A stretch of DNA of 64,000 nucleotides from Gallionellaceae bacterium. GTDB taxonomy: Bacteria > Pseudomonadota > Gammaproteobacteria > Burkholderiales > Gallionellaceae. The DNA lies in assembly GCA_009773615.1 (NCBI GenBank), contig WSYA01000002.1, positions 19,860 to 83,859 on the forward strand, written 5' to 3'. Shown here in pieces: positions 37,090-47,538 of the stretch. Position 1 is the stretch's first letter, and every line of letters begins with the position of its first letter. The translations under genes were made by a program, and so were the position numbers. Under the pieces are notes generated by a model that did not search any database, had not been told where the DNA came from, and saw nothing but the letters and a program-made list of their open reading frames with translations.

Positions 37090-38238
37090 ATGTCCATCAC
37101 CAAGAATTATCACTGGCGCATCGCCGGTTTCTATTTTTTCTATTTCTCCTTCGTGGGGATGTTTTCCCCCTATTGGAGCTCGTATCTCAAGTCCATCCAT
37201 TTCGATGCGGTGCAGATCGCCGTTCTGATGTCGGTGCAGCCGGTGATGCGCATGCTGGCGCCCGCATTGTGGGGCTGGCTGGCGGATCACACGGGCAAAC
37301 GCCTGTTGGTGGTGCAGGGGGCGGCGCTATGTGCCGCGCTGACTTATATGGGGGTGTTTTTCACCACCGAGTTTTATCCGCTGTTGTTTGTGATCGCGCT
37401 GATGGGCTTTTTCTGGAGCGCATCCATGCCCTTGGTGGAGGCCACCACGTTCACCTATCTGGGCAAAAACTCGGCCCATTACGGGCGCATTCGCTCTTGG
37501 GGCTCGGTCGGTTTTATCGTGTCGGTGCTCGGGCTGGGCTACGCTTTTGACTATATCGCCATCGCGTGGCTGCTGTGGGCAGGGGCGGCGATCAAGCTGG
37601 GTATTTTATTTTTTTCGCGGCAGATTCCGCCGGCCGAAATCGTGGCGCATCACACCGACAGCCAACCCATCATGCGACTGGTGATGCAACCGCAGGTGCT
37701 GGCGTTATTCGGCGCATGTTTCCTCATGGCCGTGGCGCACGGCCCGTATTATACGTTTTACTCCATCTATCTGGTCGAGCACGGCTACGCCAAAAGTGCG
37801 GTAGGTTGGCTGTGGGCGCTGGGGGTGATCTGCGAGGTCGCGGTGTTCTTCGCTATGCCGTGGCTGCTGCGCCGGTTTACCCTGCCGCAAATTTTGATGG
37901 TGAGCTTCGCTTGTGCCGTGCTGCGCTTCCTGATCATCGGCTGGAGCGCGGATTCTCTGGCGCTGATGCTGTTCGCGCAAGTGCTGCACGCCGCCACCTT
38001 CGGCGCTTTCCACGCGGCAGCGGTGGCGCTGGTGCATCACTATTTTCAAGGGCGACATCAATCCAAAGGACAAGCGTTGTTCGGCAGCGTCACTTACGGC
38101 GCGGGTGGCATGCTGGGCGGGCTGGCGAGCGGCCCGATCTGGCAGCATTGGGGCGCGAGCGTGCTGTTTTCAATGAGCGCGGCTGCGGCGTTTCTGGGCT
38201 TGCTGATCATGGTGTGGCGGCTGCGCAGGTTGGACTGA
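37090..38238 (+). CDS. MFS transporter, phenylpropionate-permease/LacY-like (PF12832)
   Basis: A 382-residue inner-membrane carrier with 12 predicted helices. HWRIAGFYFFYFSFVGMFSPYWSSYLKS, GWLADHTGKR, SMPLVEATTFTYLG and YGRIRSWGSVGFI are typical of the HcaT/LacY-like branch of the major facilitator superfamily. The substrate is not predictable. It is divergent from grpE, sharing a 116-base region that holds the grpE promoter. Confidence 0.88.
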   Translation: MSITKNYHWRIAGFYFFYFSFVGMFSPYWSSYLKSIHFDAVQIAVLMSVQPVMRMLAPALWGWLADHTGKRLLVVQGAALCAALTYMGVFFTTEFYPLLFVIALMGFFWSASMPLVEATTFTYLGKNSAHYGRIRSWGSVGFIVSVLGLGYAFDYIAIAWLLWAGAAIKLGILFFSRQIPPAEIVAHHTDSQPIMRLVMQPQVLALFGACFLMAVAHGPYYTFYSIYLVEHGYAKSAVGWLWALGVICEVAVFFAMPWLLRRFTLPQILMVSFACAVLRFLIIGWSADSLALMLFAQVLHAATFGAFHAAAVALVHHYFQGRHQSKGQALFGSVTYGAGGMLGGLASGPIWQHWGASVLFSMSAAAAFLGLLIMVWRLRRLD

Positions 38239-38267
38239 GGCGCGGCTATGCCTAAGTTTCACTTGAA

Positions 38268-41099
38268 CTAGCTCAGTACCTCCTCCTTGGGGGGCGCGGG
38301 GGAGAAGTAGCTGGCGGCGATGATTAGCAGCGCAATACCGATCAGCGAGATCGTCCACAGCGCTGTTCCCTTGTTAGAGAGATCGACCACCATCAACTTG
38401 ACGCCCACAATTGCAAGCAGCGCAAAACCATTGAACCATAATGTGCGCTGCTTGCGGTGCGAGGCATACACCATGATAGCCATGGCAATGCTTGTCCATA
38501 GTATGGAGAGTCCTGCTTGCAACATGGACGATGAAAGCAGGCTGTGCTGTTCAAAAGGCATGCCAGCCCAATGATGGGTAAGTCTTGCGGCTTCCGCGCT
38601 GATCCACAGGAAGGCGATGCCGTACAGTGCGGGTAACAGCTGAATTTGGCTTGCGCGCAACCACTTCCAGATGGCGAACAGAGCTGATAGCTGTATCAGA
38701 TCGAATGGATTGAGCACAGGCAAATAGGGTAATCCGCTGCCGCCACCCGAGTTAGTTAAGTTGCCGTAGATTAGCCACGTAGCTAACATCACTGCAACCG
38801 GAGCTTGCAGAGTTTCAAGATACAGTTTGCGATGTTGGGCGAACGGCCAGTATTCTTGATCGATGTTTCGTAACACAGCCAGCATGCCGAACGCACATGC
38901 CGTACCCCATGCCAACCATTTCCATAAGGTGTTGTCAGGAACTATTTGCCCCGACATCCAAGAGAGTTCGCTACCAGCCAATGCGATCAATAGCCAATAA
39001 GCTATAGCATGGCGGAGAGTTGTTGCGGCAGGCACGGAGTCTCGATCATGACGATGCAGCAGCCAATATTGCGTGAGCAATGCCAGAGGTATCAGCAAAG
39101 ACATGATGCCGAACAGGGCGTGATCATGCGCCTGAAAGCCATCGAACGCTGCGAGCAGGATGATGGGTAGTAGCAACGCTGTCGGTTGGCGCATGGCGTG
39201 CCAATTGCTCCGCGTGCCCAGCCATTCCAGAAAGATGAAGCTGAACACGCATAGCGCGAGCACTTCCGCCATCTTGTAGGCATAGGGAATGGCTCTGTTC
39301 AAATGTTGCGCGCCTTCAGTGCCCAGCCAAGCTGCCATCTTGTAGCCGGAAGACTCGAAATGATCTATCTCGGAGAGCCCGGCAGCGAACCACCACAGCA
39401 ATCCCCAATATAAAAATGGGACGGCTAAATTCTTTGTATTAATTCGTGCAGCAAACGCAACAGTCTTTTCGGAAGGCATGGTTTCATTCGTGCTGCGTTG
39501 CAACAATAATGCACTGGCGAATGCCGCGATTACCACGATCAGACTGCCCACATAGCGATCATTCAAAATGGGCAGGGCGCGAGCTAACTCTTCGATGTGT
39601 GCGAAAAAATACAGGCCGGCTAGTACTTGCAAGGCGGAGCCGGATAAACGAGCCAGGAAGCGGTTTTGCTTTACGCCGAGATACAGCACGCCGAAGCCTT
39701 CCAGCGTCCAGAAAGCCGAGGTGAGTTGTGCATTGAAAGCCAGCGGAATAGCTAGCGTGAAGACTCCGATGGCGATGGCGAGCAGGCTCTTCTCCAGCCA
39801 AATGGTTTCTTCATTCGGTCTGCGATAAATGACCCACCACAACATGAGGTAATAAGCACCTGCGACGCTAGCATTCCATGCCAGCGTCATATCTTGCCCA
39901 TGCAACATGTGATTCTGCAAAGCGGATGCGGCAAGTGGGGTTCCGTACAACAACATGCCGTCACCCCAGCTCAGACGTCCGGGTGCACTAAACAGATTGA
40001 ACAACACCGGCGTAGCGGAATAGAGCAAAAAGAACAGGATTAAAAAAGTTTCAGAGGCAGGAAAGTCGCTCGGCTGATAGGAGCGGAACGCCCAGTTCAT
40101 GCCGATCACCAGCGTAAAGATGAAGCCGGATATGTTGAGTTCGCGCCAGCCCTTGAACCAGTTCACACAAATGATGAAGATGTTCAACAACAGGAAATAA
40201 CTGAACAGGGTGATCTGGCTGCCGCCTGAGCTGGCCGCCATGACCGGAGACAGGAACGCGCCGGAGATGCCCAGCATTGCAAGTGAGCGAGCTTCCTGCC
40301 GCGCGGCCAGCAACACACAGCTGACTCCCATCAAAGTGAATAAAATGAATGCCAGCGTTTCGCCGATAATCTGGTAACGCGCCAACATGAAATACACCAA
40401 CAGATACAGGATGCCCAGGCCTCCACCCTGTAAGGTTTGGCCAAACATGCGGTGCTCTGCTTGCTGAGCGCGGTGATAACCAAAGATGCTCATAGCGATG
40501 GCGGCCAGTGCGCCTAAGAGTAGCCGCACAGATATCGGGAATAGACCCATATCCACGGCTAGTTTTAAACCGGAGGCGATGCCGAAAAATAAAATGATTA
40601 CGCCGATCTTTGCGAGTATGTTTCCCTTGAAAAGTTTGGACAGCCATTCGTGTTCTGCCGGGGTGTTTTCCTCATTTTCGATGTCAGAGGAATTTTGTTT
40701 TTTCTTTTGTGAATACACCGGCAATAGGGCGCGACTGAAGGCAGGGGCCTCGAAAGCAGGGGCGGACTCAGATTGCGCGGATATTTTGGATTCTGGTACA
40801 GCGATGCCTTGAGCGGGAATCGTTTTTGCAGTCAGTGATGTTGGAGGTGGATTCTCCCGGAAAATATCTTGAGAGGCGGGGGCTTGGCCATATTGGAGAG
40901 ATGCGATCTGCGCTGACAACCGCGCCGCCAATTTTTCCAATGCGTCCACGCGTTGTTCGAGAGGTTGTTTGCGATTGCGAGTTTTTTCACTGTAGATCAA
41001 GCCGCCGATCAGACCCAGCAAGCCACCAATAAATGCGCTGCTACCCGAGCCACTGATGCCGCCCAATACCAATCCAACCAAGAGTCCGATCAACCACAT
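38268..41099 (-). CDS. DUF2339 family large multi-pass membrane protein
   Basis: A 943-residue protein. A Gly-rich membrane hairpin at the N-terminus (GLLVGLVLGGISGSGSSAFIGGLLGLIGGLIYS) is followed by a coiled-coil-like segment (LEQRVDALEKLAARLSAQIASL) and a Pro/Ala linker. About 24 hydrophobic helices then start at WLSKLFKGNILAKIGVIILFFGIASGLKLAVDMGLFP, the DUF2339 hallmark. Function unknown; its size and helix number suggest an envelope or transport role. GGGGGCG lies upstream of the chosen ATG; an in-frame start 39 bases earlier is less likely. Confidence 0.9.
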   Translation of the reverse strand: MWLIGLLVGLVLGGISGSGSSAFIGGLLGLIGGLIYSEKTRNRKQPLEQRVDALEKLAARLSAQIASLQYGQAPASQDIFRENPPPTSLTAKTIPAQGIAVPESKISAQSESAPAFEAPAFSRALLPVYSQKKKQNSSDIENEENTPAEHEWLSKLFKGNILAKIGVIILFFGIASGLKLAVDMGLFPISVRLLLGALAAIAMSIFGYHRAQQAEHRMFGQTLQGGGLGILYLLVYFMLARYQIIGETLAFILFTLMGVSCVLLAARQEARSLAMLGISGAFLSPVMAASSGGSQITLFSYFLLLNIFIICVNWFKGWRELNISGFIFTLVIGMNWAFRSYQPSDFPASETFLILFFLLYSATPVLFNLFSAPGRLSWGDGMLLYGTPLAASALQNHMLHGQDMTLAWNASVAGAYYLMLWWVIYRRPNEETIWLEKSLLAIAIGVFTLAIPLAFNAQLTSAFWTLEGFGVLYLGVKQNRFLARLSGSALQVLAGLYFFAHIEELARALPILNDRYVGSLIVVIAAFASALLLQRSTNETMPSEKTVAFAARINTKNLAVPFLYWGLLWWFAAGLSEIDHFESSGYKMAAWLGTEGAQHLNRAIPYAYKMAEVLALCVFSFIFLEWLGTRSNWHAMRQPTALLLPIILLAAFDGFQAHDHALFGIMSLLIPLALLTQYWLLHRHDRDSVPAATTLRHAIAYWLLIALAGSELSWMSGQIVPDNTLWKWLAWGTACAFGMLAVLRNIDQEYWPFAQHRKLYLETLQAPVAVMLATWLIYGNLTNSGGGSGLPYLPVLNPFDLIQLSALFAIWKWLRASQIQLLPALYGIAFLWISAEAARLTHHWAGMPFEQHSLLSSSMLQAGLSILWTSIAMAIMVYASHRKQRTLWFNGFALLAIVGVKLMVVDLSNKGTALWTISLIGIALLIIAASYFSPAPPKEEVLS

Positions 41100-41270
41100 A
41101 ATTCGCCCCCAATATTTTGTATAACCCAGACGCTGCAAGATGGTACATGTAATGCTCTCATTTTAAGCAAATTTTGATTTCCGTTTACGGTATAGATGAT
41201 CATTGCGGCGTGTTGTTGGCCTGATGCCAGAAAATGCTAAACTTCAAACTCCTTCAATCTGATTGATGCC

Positions 41271-42848
41271 ATGAGCCAAGTCTTTCTCTACGACACCACC
41301 CTGCGCGACGGCACGCAACGCGAAGATATATCGCTGTCGGTGGACGACAAGCTGGTCATCGCCAAACGGCTGGCCGATTTCGGTTTTCACTATATCGAAG
41401 GCGGCTGGCCCGGCTCCAATCCCAAAGATGCGGAATTTTTTGCGCGCGCCGCCAAGCTGAATTTCGGTTCCGCCAAGCTGGCGGCTTTCGGGCGCACGCG
41501 CCAGAAAAACTCGCAATGCGAGCAGGATGCAAATTTGCAGGCGCTGCTGGATGCGGCGACGCCGGTGGTGACGATGGTGGGCAAGAGTTCGGAGTATCAC
41601 GTCAAGGTGGTGCTCTCCGCCACGCTGGAAGAAAACCTCGCGATGATCCGTGACAGCGTGAGTTTTATGAAGTCGCATGGTCGTGAAGTGATGTTCGATG
41701 CTGAGCATTTCTTCGATGCGTTCATCACCAATCGCGACTATGCCCTGGCGAGTTTGCGCGCTGCCGCAGATGCGGGCGCGGACTGGCTGGTGTTGTGCGA
41801 GACCAACGGCGGCAAGCTGCCGTGGGAGGTGGAGGAGATCGTGCGCGAAGTCAGTCTGCACATCAAGACTCCGCTGGGCGTGCATTGTCACAACGACAGC
41901 GGTTGCGGTGTGGCTAATTCTTTGGCGGCGGTGCGCGGCGGCTGTACCCAAGTACAGGGCACGATCAACGGTTACGGCGAGCGCGTGGGCAATGCCAATC
42001 TGACCACCATCATTCCCAATCTTCAGCTCAAGATGAATCAGCAGGTGGTGATGCCCGAGCAGTTGCGCGAACTGACTTCGCTCTCGCACTTCGTCGCGGA
42101 GGTGGTCAACCTCAAACACTATGCCCATGCGCCGTATATCGGCCACAGCGCCTTCGCGCACAAGGGCGGCATCCATGTGGCGGCGATTCTGAAAGCCAGC
42201 GACACCTACCAGCATATCGATCCGGCGCTGGTGGGTAACGAGATGCGCTCGGTGGTGTCGGAGCTGTCCGGGCGCGGCAACATCCAGTTGCGTGCGCAGG
42301 CTTTGGGCATCGACCTCAACAACGAAGATGCGCAGCAGGTGCTCAACCACATCAAACATCTGGAGCACGAGGGCTTCACCTTTGAGGCGGCCGAGGCCAG
42401 CGTGGAGTTGATGCTGCACCGTCTGCGCCGTGATTACGTAAAACCGTTCGAGTTGATCGATTATTTCGTGATCGCCGAGCGCCGCCAGAATCGCGGTTTG
42501 CTGTCGGAGGCGACGGTCAAAGTGAAGGTGGATGGCGAGGTGAAGTTCGTGGCGGCAGAGGGCAACGGCCCGGTCAACGCCTTATCTACCGCCCTGCGTA
42601 GCGCGCTTTCCGCCGCTTATCCTGTGCTGAAAACGGTGCGCCTGATCGACTACAAGGTGCGCATATTGGATAGCGGCAACGGAACCTCCGCGCTGATACG
42701 CGTGCTCATCACCTTTCAGGGGGGCGGCCACGTTTGGACCACCGTCGGCGCGAGCACCAATATCATCGACGCCAGCTGGCACGCGCTCTCGGACAGTCTG
42801 GAGTATGCGCTGGTGAAGTTGGAAGGTAGTCCGGTTCAGGCGAGTTGA
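41271..42848 (+). CDS. cimA: (R)-citramalate synthase
   Basis: A 525-residue DRE-TIM enzyme of the isopropylmalate synthase family that condenses pyruvate and acetyl-CoA to citramalate. YDTTLRDGTQREDISLSVDDKL, GVHCHNDSGCGVANSLAAV (metal site) and NGYGERVGNANL are conserved. The C-terminal regulatory domain carries FVAAEGNGPVNALSTALR. Features such as TQREDI and HYIEGGWPGSNPKD separate CimA from LeuA. Followed by leuC, leuD and leuB, so the same isomerase and dehydrogenase can turn citramalate into 2-ketobutyrate for isoleucine. Confidence 0.94.
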   Translation: MSQVFLYDTTLRDGTQREDISLSVDDKLVIAKRLADFGFHYIEGGWPGSNPKDAEFFARAAKLNFGSAKLAAFGRTRQKNSQCEQDANLQALLDAATPVVTMVGKSSEYHVKVVLSATLEENLAMIRDSVSFMKSHGREVMFDAEHFFDAFITNRDYALASLRAAADAGADWLVLCETNGGKLPWEVEEIVREVSLHIKTPLGVHCHNDSGCGVANSLAAVRGGCTQVQGTINGYGERVGNANLTTIIPNLQLKMNQQVVMPEQLRELTSLSHFVAEVVNLKHYAHAPYIGHSAFAHKGGIHVAAILKASDTYQHIDPALVGNEMRSVVSELSGRGNIQLRAQALGIDLNNEDAQQVLNHIKHLEHEGFTFEAAEASVELMLHRLRRDYVKPFELIDYFVIAERRQNRGLLSEATVKVKVDGEVKFVAAEGNGPVNALSTALRSALSAAYPVLKTVRLIDYKVRILDSGNGTSALIRVLITFQGGGHVWTTVGASTNIIDASWHALSDSLEYALVKLEGSPVQAS

Positions 42849-42908
42849 ACCTTGGCGAACAGCCTATGGGCTGTGGCATAATCTCCAGCCCCGCAAGGTA
42901 GAAAAATA

Positions 42909-44312
42909 ATGGACGCTCAAACTCTTTACGACAAACTTTGGAACAGTCATCTGGTTCGCACCGAGCCGGACGGGACTGCATTGATCTATATCGACCGTCA
43001 CTTGGTGCATGAAGTGACCAGCCCACAAGCCTTTGAAGGTTTGAAGCTGGCGAGTCGCCGTCCATGGCGCACGGATTCCATGCTGGCGGTGCCGGATCAC
43101 AACGTGCCGACCACTAAGCGCAGCGGCGGTATCTCCGATCCTATCGCGCGTCTGCAAGTGGAAACGCTGGACGCGAACTGCGTGACGTTCGGCATCACCG
43201 AATTCAAGATGAACGACATCCGTCAGGGCGTGGTGCATGTGATGGGGCCTGAGCAGGGCGCGACATTGCCGGGCATGACGGTGGTATGCGGCGACTCGCA
43301 CACAAGCACGCACGGCGCATTCGGCGCATTGGCGCACGGTATCGGCACCTCCGAGGTCGAGCATGTGATGGCGACGCAGTGTCTGGTCGCCAAGAAATCC
43401 AAGGCGATGCTGGTGCAGGTAAATGGCACGCTGCATAAAGGCGTGACGGCGAAGGATGTCGCGCTGGCTGTTATTGGAAAAATCGGCACGGCGGGCGGCA
43501 CGGGTTACGCTATCGAGTTCGCGGGTAGCACGATTCGCGCTTTGAGCATGGAAGGCCGCATGACCTTGTGCAATATGGCGATCGAGGCGGGCGCGCGTGC
43601 GGGTATGGTGGCGGTGGATGAAACCACGATTGCTTATTGCAAGGGCCGCCCGTTTGCGCCGCAGGGTGCGCAATGGGATAAGGCGGTCGCTTACTGGCGC
43701 ACGCTGCGTAGCGATGAGGATGCGATGTTTCATGCGATGGTCGAGTTGGATGCAACCAAGATCAAGCCGCAAGTGACTTGGGGAACCTCGCCAGAGATGG
43801 TGCTGGCGGTGGACGGGCGCGTGCCCGATCCCGCCAATATCGGCGATGCGGTGAGGCGTGCTGACACCGAACGCGCGTTGCAATATATGGGGTTGACGGC
43901 CAATACGCCCATCACCGAGATCAATATCGACAAGGTGTTCATTGGTTCCTGCACCAACGGGCGCATCGAAGACATGCGCGCTGCGGCAGCGGTCGCCAAA
44001 GGCAAAAAAGTCGCGCCGAACGTGAAGTTGGCGATGGTGGTTCCGGGTTCCGGTCTGGTCAAAGCGCAAGCGGAACAGGAAGGTCTGGACAGGATTTTCA
44101 TCGACGCAGGTTTCGAGTGGCGCGATCCCGGCTGTTCGATGTGTCTGGCGATGAACGAGGATCGGCTGGCACCGGGCGAGCGTTGCGCTTCAACCTCTAA
44201 CCGCAATTTTGAAGGGCGGCAGGGGCAGGGCGGGCGCACGCATCTGGTGAGTCCCGAGATGGCTGCGGCTGCGGCGATTGCGGGACATTTTGTGGATGTC
44301 AGCAAGATTTAG
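42909..44312 (+). CDS. leuC: 3-isopropylmalate dehydratase large subunit
   Basis: A 467-residue aconitase-family subunit carrying the 4Fe-4S cluster: cysteines in [13 protein letters not shown] and in [41 protein letters not shown], shown here only in part as [17 protein letters not shown], is diagnostic. With LeuD it isomerises 2-isopropylmalate, and the citramalate analogue. Separated from cimA by 60 bases; a short lipoprotein gene starts three bases after its stop. Confidence 0.97.
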   Translation: MDAQTLYDKLWNSHLVRTEPDGTALIYIDRHLVHEVTSPQAFEGLKLASRRPWRTDSMLAVPDHNVPTTKRSGGISDPIARLQVETLDANCVTFGITEFKMNDIRQGVVHVMGPEQGATLPGMTVVCGDSHTSTHGAFGALAHGIGTSEVEHVMATQCLVAKKSKAMLVQVNGTLHKGVTAKDVALAVIGKIGTAGGTGYAIEFAGSTIRALSMEGRMTLCNMAIEAGARAGMVAVDETTIAYCKGRPFAPQGAQWDKAVAYWRTLRSDEDAMFHAMVELDATKIKPQVTWGTSPEMVLAVDGRVPDPANIGDAVRRADTERALQYMGLTANTPITEINIDKVFIGSCTNGRIEDMRAAAAVAKGKKVAPNVKLAMVVPGSGLVKAQAEQEGLDRIFIDAGFEWRDPGCSMCLAMNEDRLAPGERCASTSNRNFEGRQGQGGRTHLVSPEMAAAAAIAGHFVDVSKI

Positions 44313-44315
44313 TTT

Positions 44316-44540
44316 ATGAAGATGCCTGCGATTTGTCTGATGGGAGTTTTCTTGCTGGCTGGCTGCAATACCGTTGACGCATTAAAGAATAATGCGCCGA
44401 GGGAGCGCGTGGCGGGCGGCGTGAAAAAAGATGCCAAGGCGACTGGCGATGCCGTCGAACGCGGCGCGCATGAGGTGGGTAGTGCGCTCGGCAAAGCGTT
44501 CAAGCGCGGCGGTGAGAAACTGGAAGACGCTTCCAAATAA
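44316..44540 (+). CDS. Small entericidin-like lipoprotein
   Basis: A 74-residue protein with signal and lipobox MKMPAICLMGVFLLAGC, then a short charged region rich in Lys, Ala, Gly and Glu (ERVAGGVKKDAKATGDAVERGAHEVGSALG). The composition and length resemble entericidin A/B-type lipoproteins. It starts three bases after leuC and ends ten before leuD, so it sits inside the leu operon and is probably cotranscribed. Any link to leucine synthesis is unknown. Confidence 0.8.
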   Translation: MKMPAICLMGVFLLAGCNTVDALKNNAPRERVAGGVKKDAKATGDAVERGAHEVGSALGKAFKRGGEKLEDASK

Positions 44541-44550
44541 TGGATAAATA

Positions 44551-45192
44551 ATGATGCAAAAATTTAAGCAACTCGATGGTTTGGTCGTACCGTTGGATAG
44601 AGCCAACGTGGATACCGATGCGATCATTCCCAAGCAGTTCTTGAAGTCGATCAACCGTTCCGGTTTTGGCCCGAACGCGTTCGATGAATGGCGCTATCTC
44701 GACCACGGCGAGCCGGGCATGGACAACAGCAAGCGTCCGCTCAACAAGGATTTTGTGCTGAACCAGCCGCGCTACCAAGGCGCGCAGATTTTGCTGGCGC
44801 GCGAAAACTTCGGTTGCGGCTCGTCGCGCGAGCATGCGCCTTGGGCGCTGGAGGATTTCGGCTTCCGCGTGATTATTGCACCCAGCTTCGCCGATATTTT
44901 CTTTAACAATTGCTTCAAGAACGGCGTGTTGCCGATCAAGCTGGATGCGGCCAAGGTGGGTGCGCTGTTCAAGGCGGTGGAGGCCAACGCGGGTTACAAG
45001 CTCAAGGTTGATCTGGAGCAGCAAAGCATCGCCGCGCCTGACGGCACGGTGTACAAGTTCGAAGTGGATGCGCATCGCAAGCATTGTCTGCTGAATGGCT
45101 TGGACGATATCGGTCTGACCTTGCAGCATGTGGATGATATCAAGGCGTTCGAGACGAAACACCGTGCGGCGCAGCCGTGGTTGTTCGCGTGA
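44551..45192 (+). CDS. leuD: 3-isopropylmalate dehydratase small subunit
   Basis: A 213-residue aconitase swivel-domain subunit. [36 protein letters not shown] and [17 protein letters not shown] are conserved. It forms the LeuCD heterodimer. Two ATGs in tandem could start it. Confidence 0.97.
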   Translation: MMQKFKQLDGLVVPLDRANVDTDAIIPKQFLKSINRSGFGPNAFDEWRYLDHGEPGMDNSKRPLNKDFVLNQPRYQGAQILLARENFGCGSSREHAPWALEDFGFRVIIAPSFADIFFNNCFKNGVLPIKLDAAKVGALFKAVEANAGYKLKVDLEQQSIAAPDGTVYKFEVDAHRKHCLLNGLDDIGLTLQHVDDIKAFETKHRAAQPWLFA

Positions 45193-45220
45193 TTTTTAAT
45201 TTATTTGATTGGAACAAGAG

Positions 45221-46285
45221 ATGAAGATCGCAGTTTTGCCGGGTGACGGCATCGGGCCGGAGATCGTCGCGCAAGCGGTGAAGGTGTTGGACGTGCTGCG
45301 TGGCGACGGTTTGAAGATCGAACTGGAATATGCGCATATCGGCGGTGCAGGTTATGACGCGGCGGGCGATCCGTTTCCGGCTGCGACAGAAAAGCTGGCG
45401 TTGGCTTCCGATGCTGTGTTGCTGGGCGCGGTAGGCGGTTATCAATACGATACGTTGCCGCGACCGATGCGTCCCGAGCAGGGTCTGTTGCGCATCCGCA
45501 AGGGCTTGGGCTTGTTCGCCAATCTGCGTCCGGCGATGGTGTATCCCGAGCTGGTGAACGCTTCGACTTTGCGTTCGGACATCGTTTCCGGTCTGGATAT
45601 TATGATTTTGCGCGAACTGACGGGCGACATCTACTTCGGTCAGCCGCGCGGTGTCCGCGTGCTGGACGACGGCGAACGGCAAGGTTTCGATACCATGCAT
45701 TACAACGAGTCGGAAGTGCGCCGCGTAGCGCATGTCGGTTTTCAGATCGCGATGAAGCGCAATAAAAAAATGTGCTCGGTGGATAAGGCCAACGTGCTCG
45801 ACACCAGCATGTTCTGGCGCGAGATCGTGACGGATGTGGCGCAGGCGTACCCGGAAGTCGCGCTGTCGCACATGTATGTGGACAACGCGGCGATGCAGTT
45901 GGTGCGCGCCCCCAAACAGTTCGACGTGATCCTGACTGGCAACATTTTCGGCGACATCCTGTCAGACGAGGCGTCGATGCTGACCGGCTCCATCGGCATG
46001 CTGCCGTCCGCATCTCTGGATTCGAACAACAAGGGGCTGTACGAGCCTTGTCACGGCTCCGCGCCGGACATCGCCGGTAAGGATATCGCCAATCCGCTGG
46101 CCACGATCCTGTCGGTGGCGATGATGATGCAGTACACCTTTGAACGCGCAGACGTTGCGCAGCGCATCGAAGCGGCAGTGCGCAAGGTGTTGCAGCAAGG
46201 GCTACGTACCGGCGACATCTACGAAGACGGCAAACAAAAAATCGGTTGTGCGGCGATGGGCGACGCGGTCGTCGCGGCGCTATAA
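45221..46285 (+). CDS. leuB: 3-isopropylmalate dehydrogenase
   Basis: A 354-residue NAD-dependent beta-decarboxylating dehydrogenase for leucine, and likely methylmalate in the citramalate route. [76 protein letters not shown] and [18 protein letters not shown] are the family motifs. GGAACAAGAG lies just before this ATG; an earlier in-frame start is not needed. Confidence 0.97.
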   Translation: MKIAVLPGDGIGPEIVAQAVKVLDVLRGDGLKIELEYAHIGGAGYDAAGDPFPAATEKLALASDAVLLGAVGGYQYDTLPRPMRPEQGLLRIRKGLGLFANLRPAMVYPELVNASTLRSDIVSGLDIMILRELTGDIYFGQPRGVRVLDDGERQGFDTMHYNESEVRRVAHVGFQIAMKRNKKMCSVDKANVLDTSMFWREIVTDVAQAYPEVALSHMYVDNAAMQLVRAPKQFDVILTGNIFGDILSDEASMLTGSIGMLPSASLDSNNKGLYEPCHGSAPDIAGKDIANPLATILSVAMMMQYTFERADVAQRIEAAVRKVLQQGLRTGDIYEDGKQKIGCAAMGDAVVAAL

Positions 46286-46307
46286 ATTTGAATGATTGGA
46301 AATTGAG

Positions 46308-47411
46308 ATGAAGGTAGGTTTGATCGGTTGGCGCGGCATGGTGGGCTCGGTGCTCATGCAGCGCATGCGTGAAGAGAAAGATTTCGATTTGATCGATGCG
46401 GTGTTCTTTACCACCTCCGATGCGGGTGGAGTGGCACCTGTCGAGGGGCGCGGCGTTCCTTTGAAAGACGCGTACGATCTGAATGCACTGAAGGCGATGG
46501 ACGCTATCATTTCCTGCCAGGGCGGTGATTACACCACCGAGATTTTTCCCAAACTGCGCGCGGCGGGTTGGCAGGGGTATTGGATTGATGCGGCTTCCAC
46601 GCTGCGTATGGAGGATGATGCGGTCATCATCCTCGATCCGGTCAATCTCGGTCTTATCAAAAAATCGCTGGCGAACGGCGGAAAGAACTTCATCGGCGGC
46701 AACTGCACCAACAGTATTCTGCTGATGGGCTTGGGCGGCTTGTTCCATGCGGGGCTGGTGGAGTGGGTGTCGTCCATGACCTATCAGGCGGCGAGCGGTG
46801 CGGGCGCGCAGAACATGCGCGAACTGCTGAATCAGATGGGGGTGGCTCACGCTTGCGTAGCCGACCTGCTGGCTGATCCGAAATCGGCCATTTTGGAAAT
46901 CGACCGTCGTTTGGCCGAGAAGCTGCGTTCGGACGATATGCCCACTGAAAATTTTGGTGCTCCGCTGGCGGGTAGTCTGATTCCGTGGATCGACAAGCAA
47001 CTCGACAACGGGCAATCCAAAGAAGAGTGGAAGGGGCAGGCCGAGGTCAACAAGATACTGGGTACAAGCAAGCGTATCCCGGTGGATGGGCTGTGTGTGC
47101 GCATCGGTGCGATGCGTTGCCATAGCTTGGCGCTCACTCTCAAACTGAATAAAGATGTGCCTCTAAGCGAGATCGAAACGCTCATCAAAGGCGGCAATTC
47201 CTGGGTCAAGTTCGTGCCGAACGAGCGCAGCGTCAGTGTGCGCGAACTGACTCCGGTCGCGGTGACCGGCAAGTTGGACATCGCGGTGGGGCGTGTGCGC
47301 AAGATGGAATTGGGGGCGGAGTATGTCAGCGCCTTCGTGTGCGGCGATCAGCTGCTGTGGGGGGCGGCGGAACCACTGCGGCGCATGCTGCGTATTCTGT
47401 TGGATAAATAG
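46308..47411 (+). CDS. asd: Aspartate-semialdehyde dehydrogenase
   Basis: A 367-residue NADPH enzyme that makes aspartate semialdehyde for lysine, threonine, methionine and isoleucine. The N-terminal [17 protein letters not shown] binds NADP. The catalytic Cys133 is in [13 protein letters not shown]. The length and WRGMVGS start place it in the Gram-negative class. It follows leuB by 22 bases and probably belongs to the same transcript. Confidence 0.97.
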   Translation: MKVGLIGWRGMVGSVLMQRMREEKDFDLIDAVFFTTSDAGGVAPVEGRGVPLKDAYDLNALKAMDAIISCQGGDYTTEIFPKLRAAGWQGYWIDAASTLRMEDDAVIILDPVNLGLIKKSLANGGKNFIGGNCTNSILLMGLGGLFHAGLVEWVSSMTYQAASGAGAQNMRELLNQMGVAHACVADLLADPKSAILEIDRRLAEKLRSDDMPTENFGAPLAGSLIPWIDKQLDNGQSKEEWKGQAEVNKILGTSKRIPVDGLCVRIGAMRCHSLALTLKLNKDVPLSEIETLIKGGNSWVKFVPNERSVSVRELTPVAVTGKLDIAVGRVRKMELGAEYVSAFVCGDQLLWGAAEPLRRMLRILLDK

Positions 47412-47538
47412 CTCGCTGACAGATAAGAATGATTTATAAATTGGCGGTTAACGTACGAACTTAAAGAGAAGGTGAGCTTGCATCACTAACTCCATGATGT
47501 TAATCTGAATAACGTCTGAAAAATAAAAGGGTGGCAGC

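Noticed and set aside
45600..47123. 507-codon minus-strand ORF over leuB and asd
   Set aside because: Antisense to two well-conserved genes; low-complexity Arg/Thr/Ser-rich product, so a shadow.
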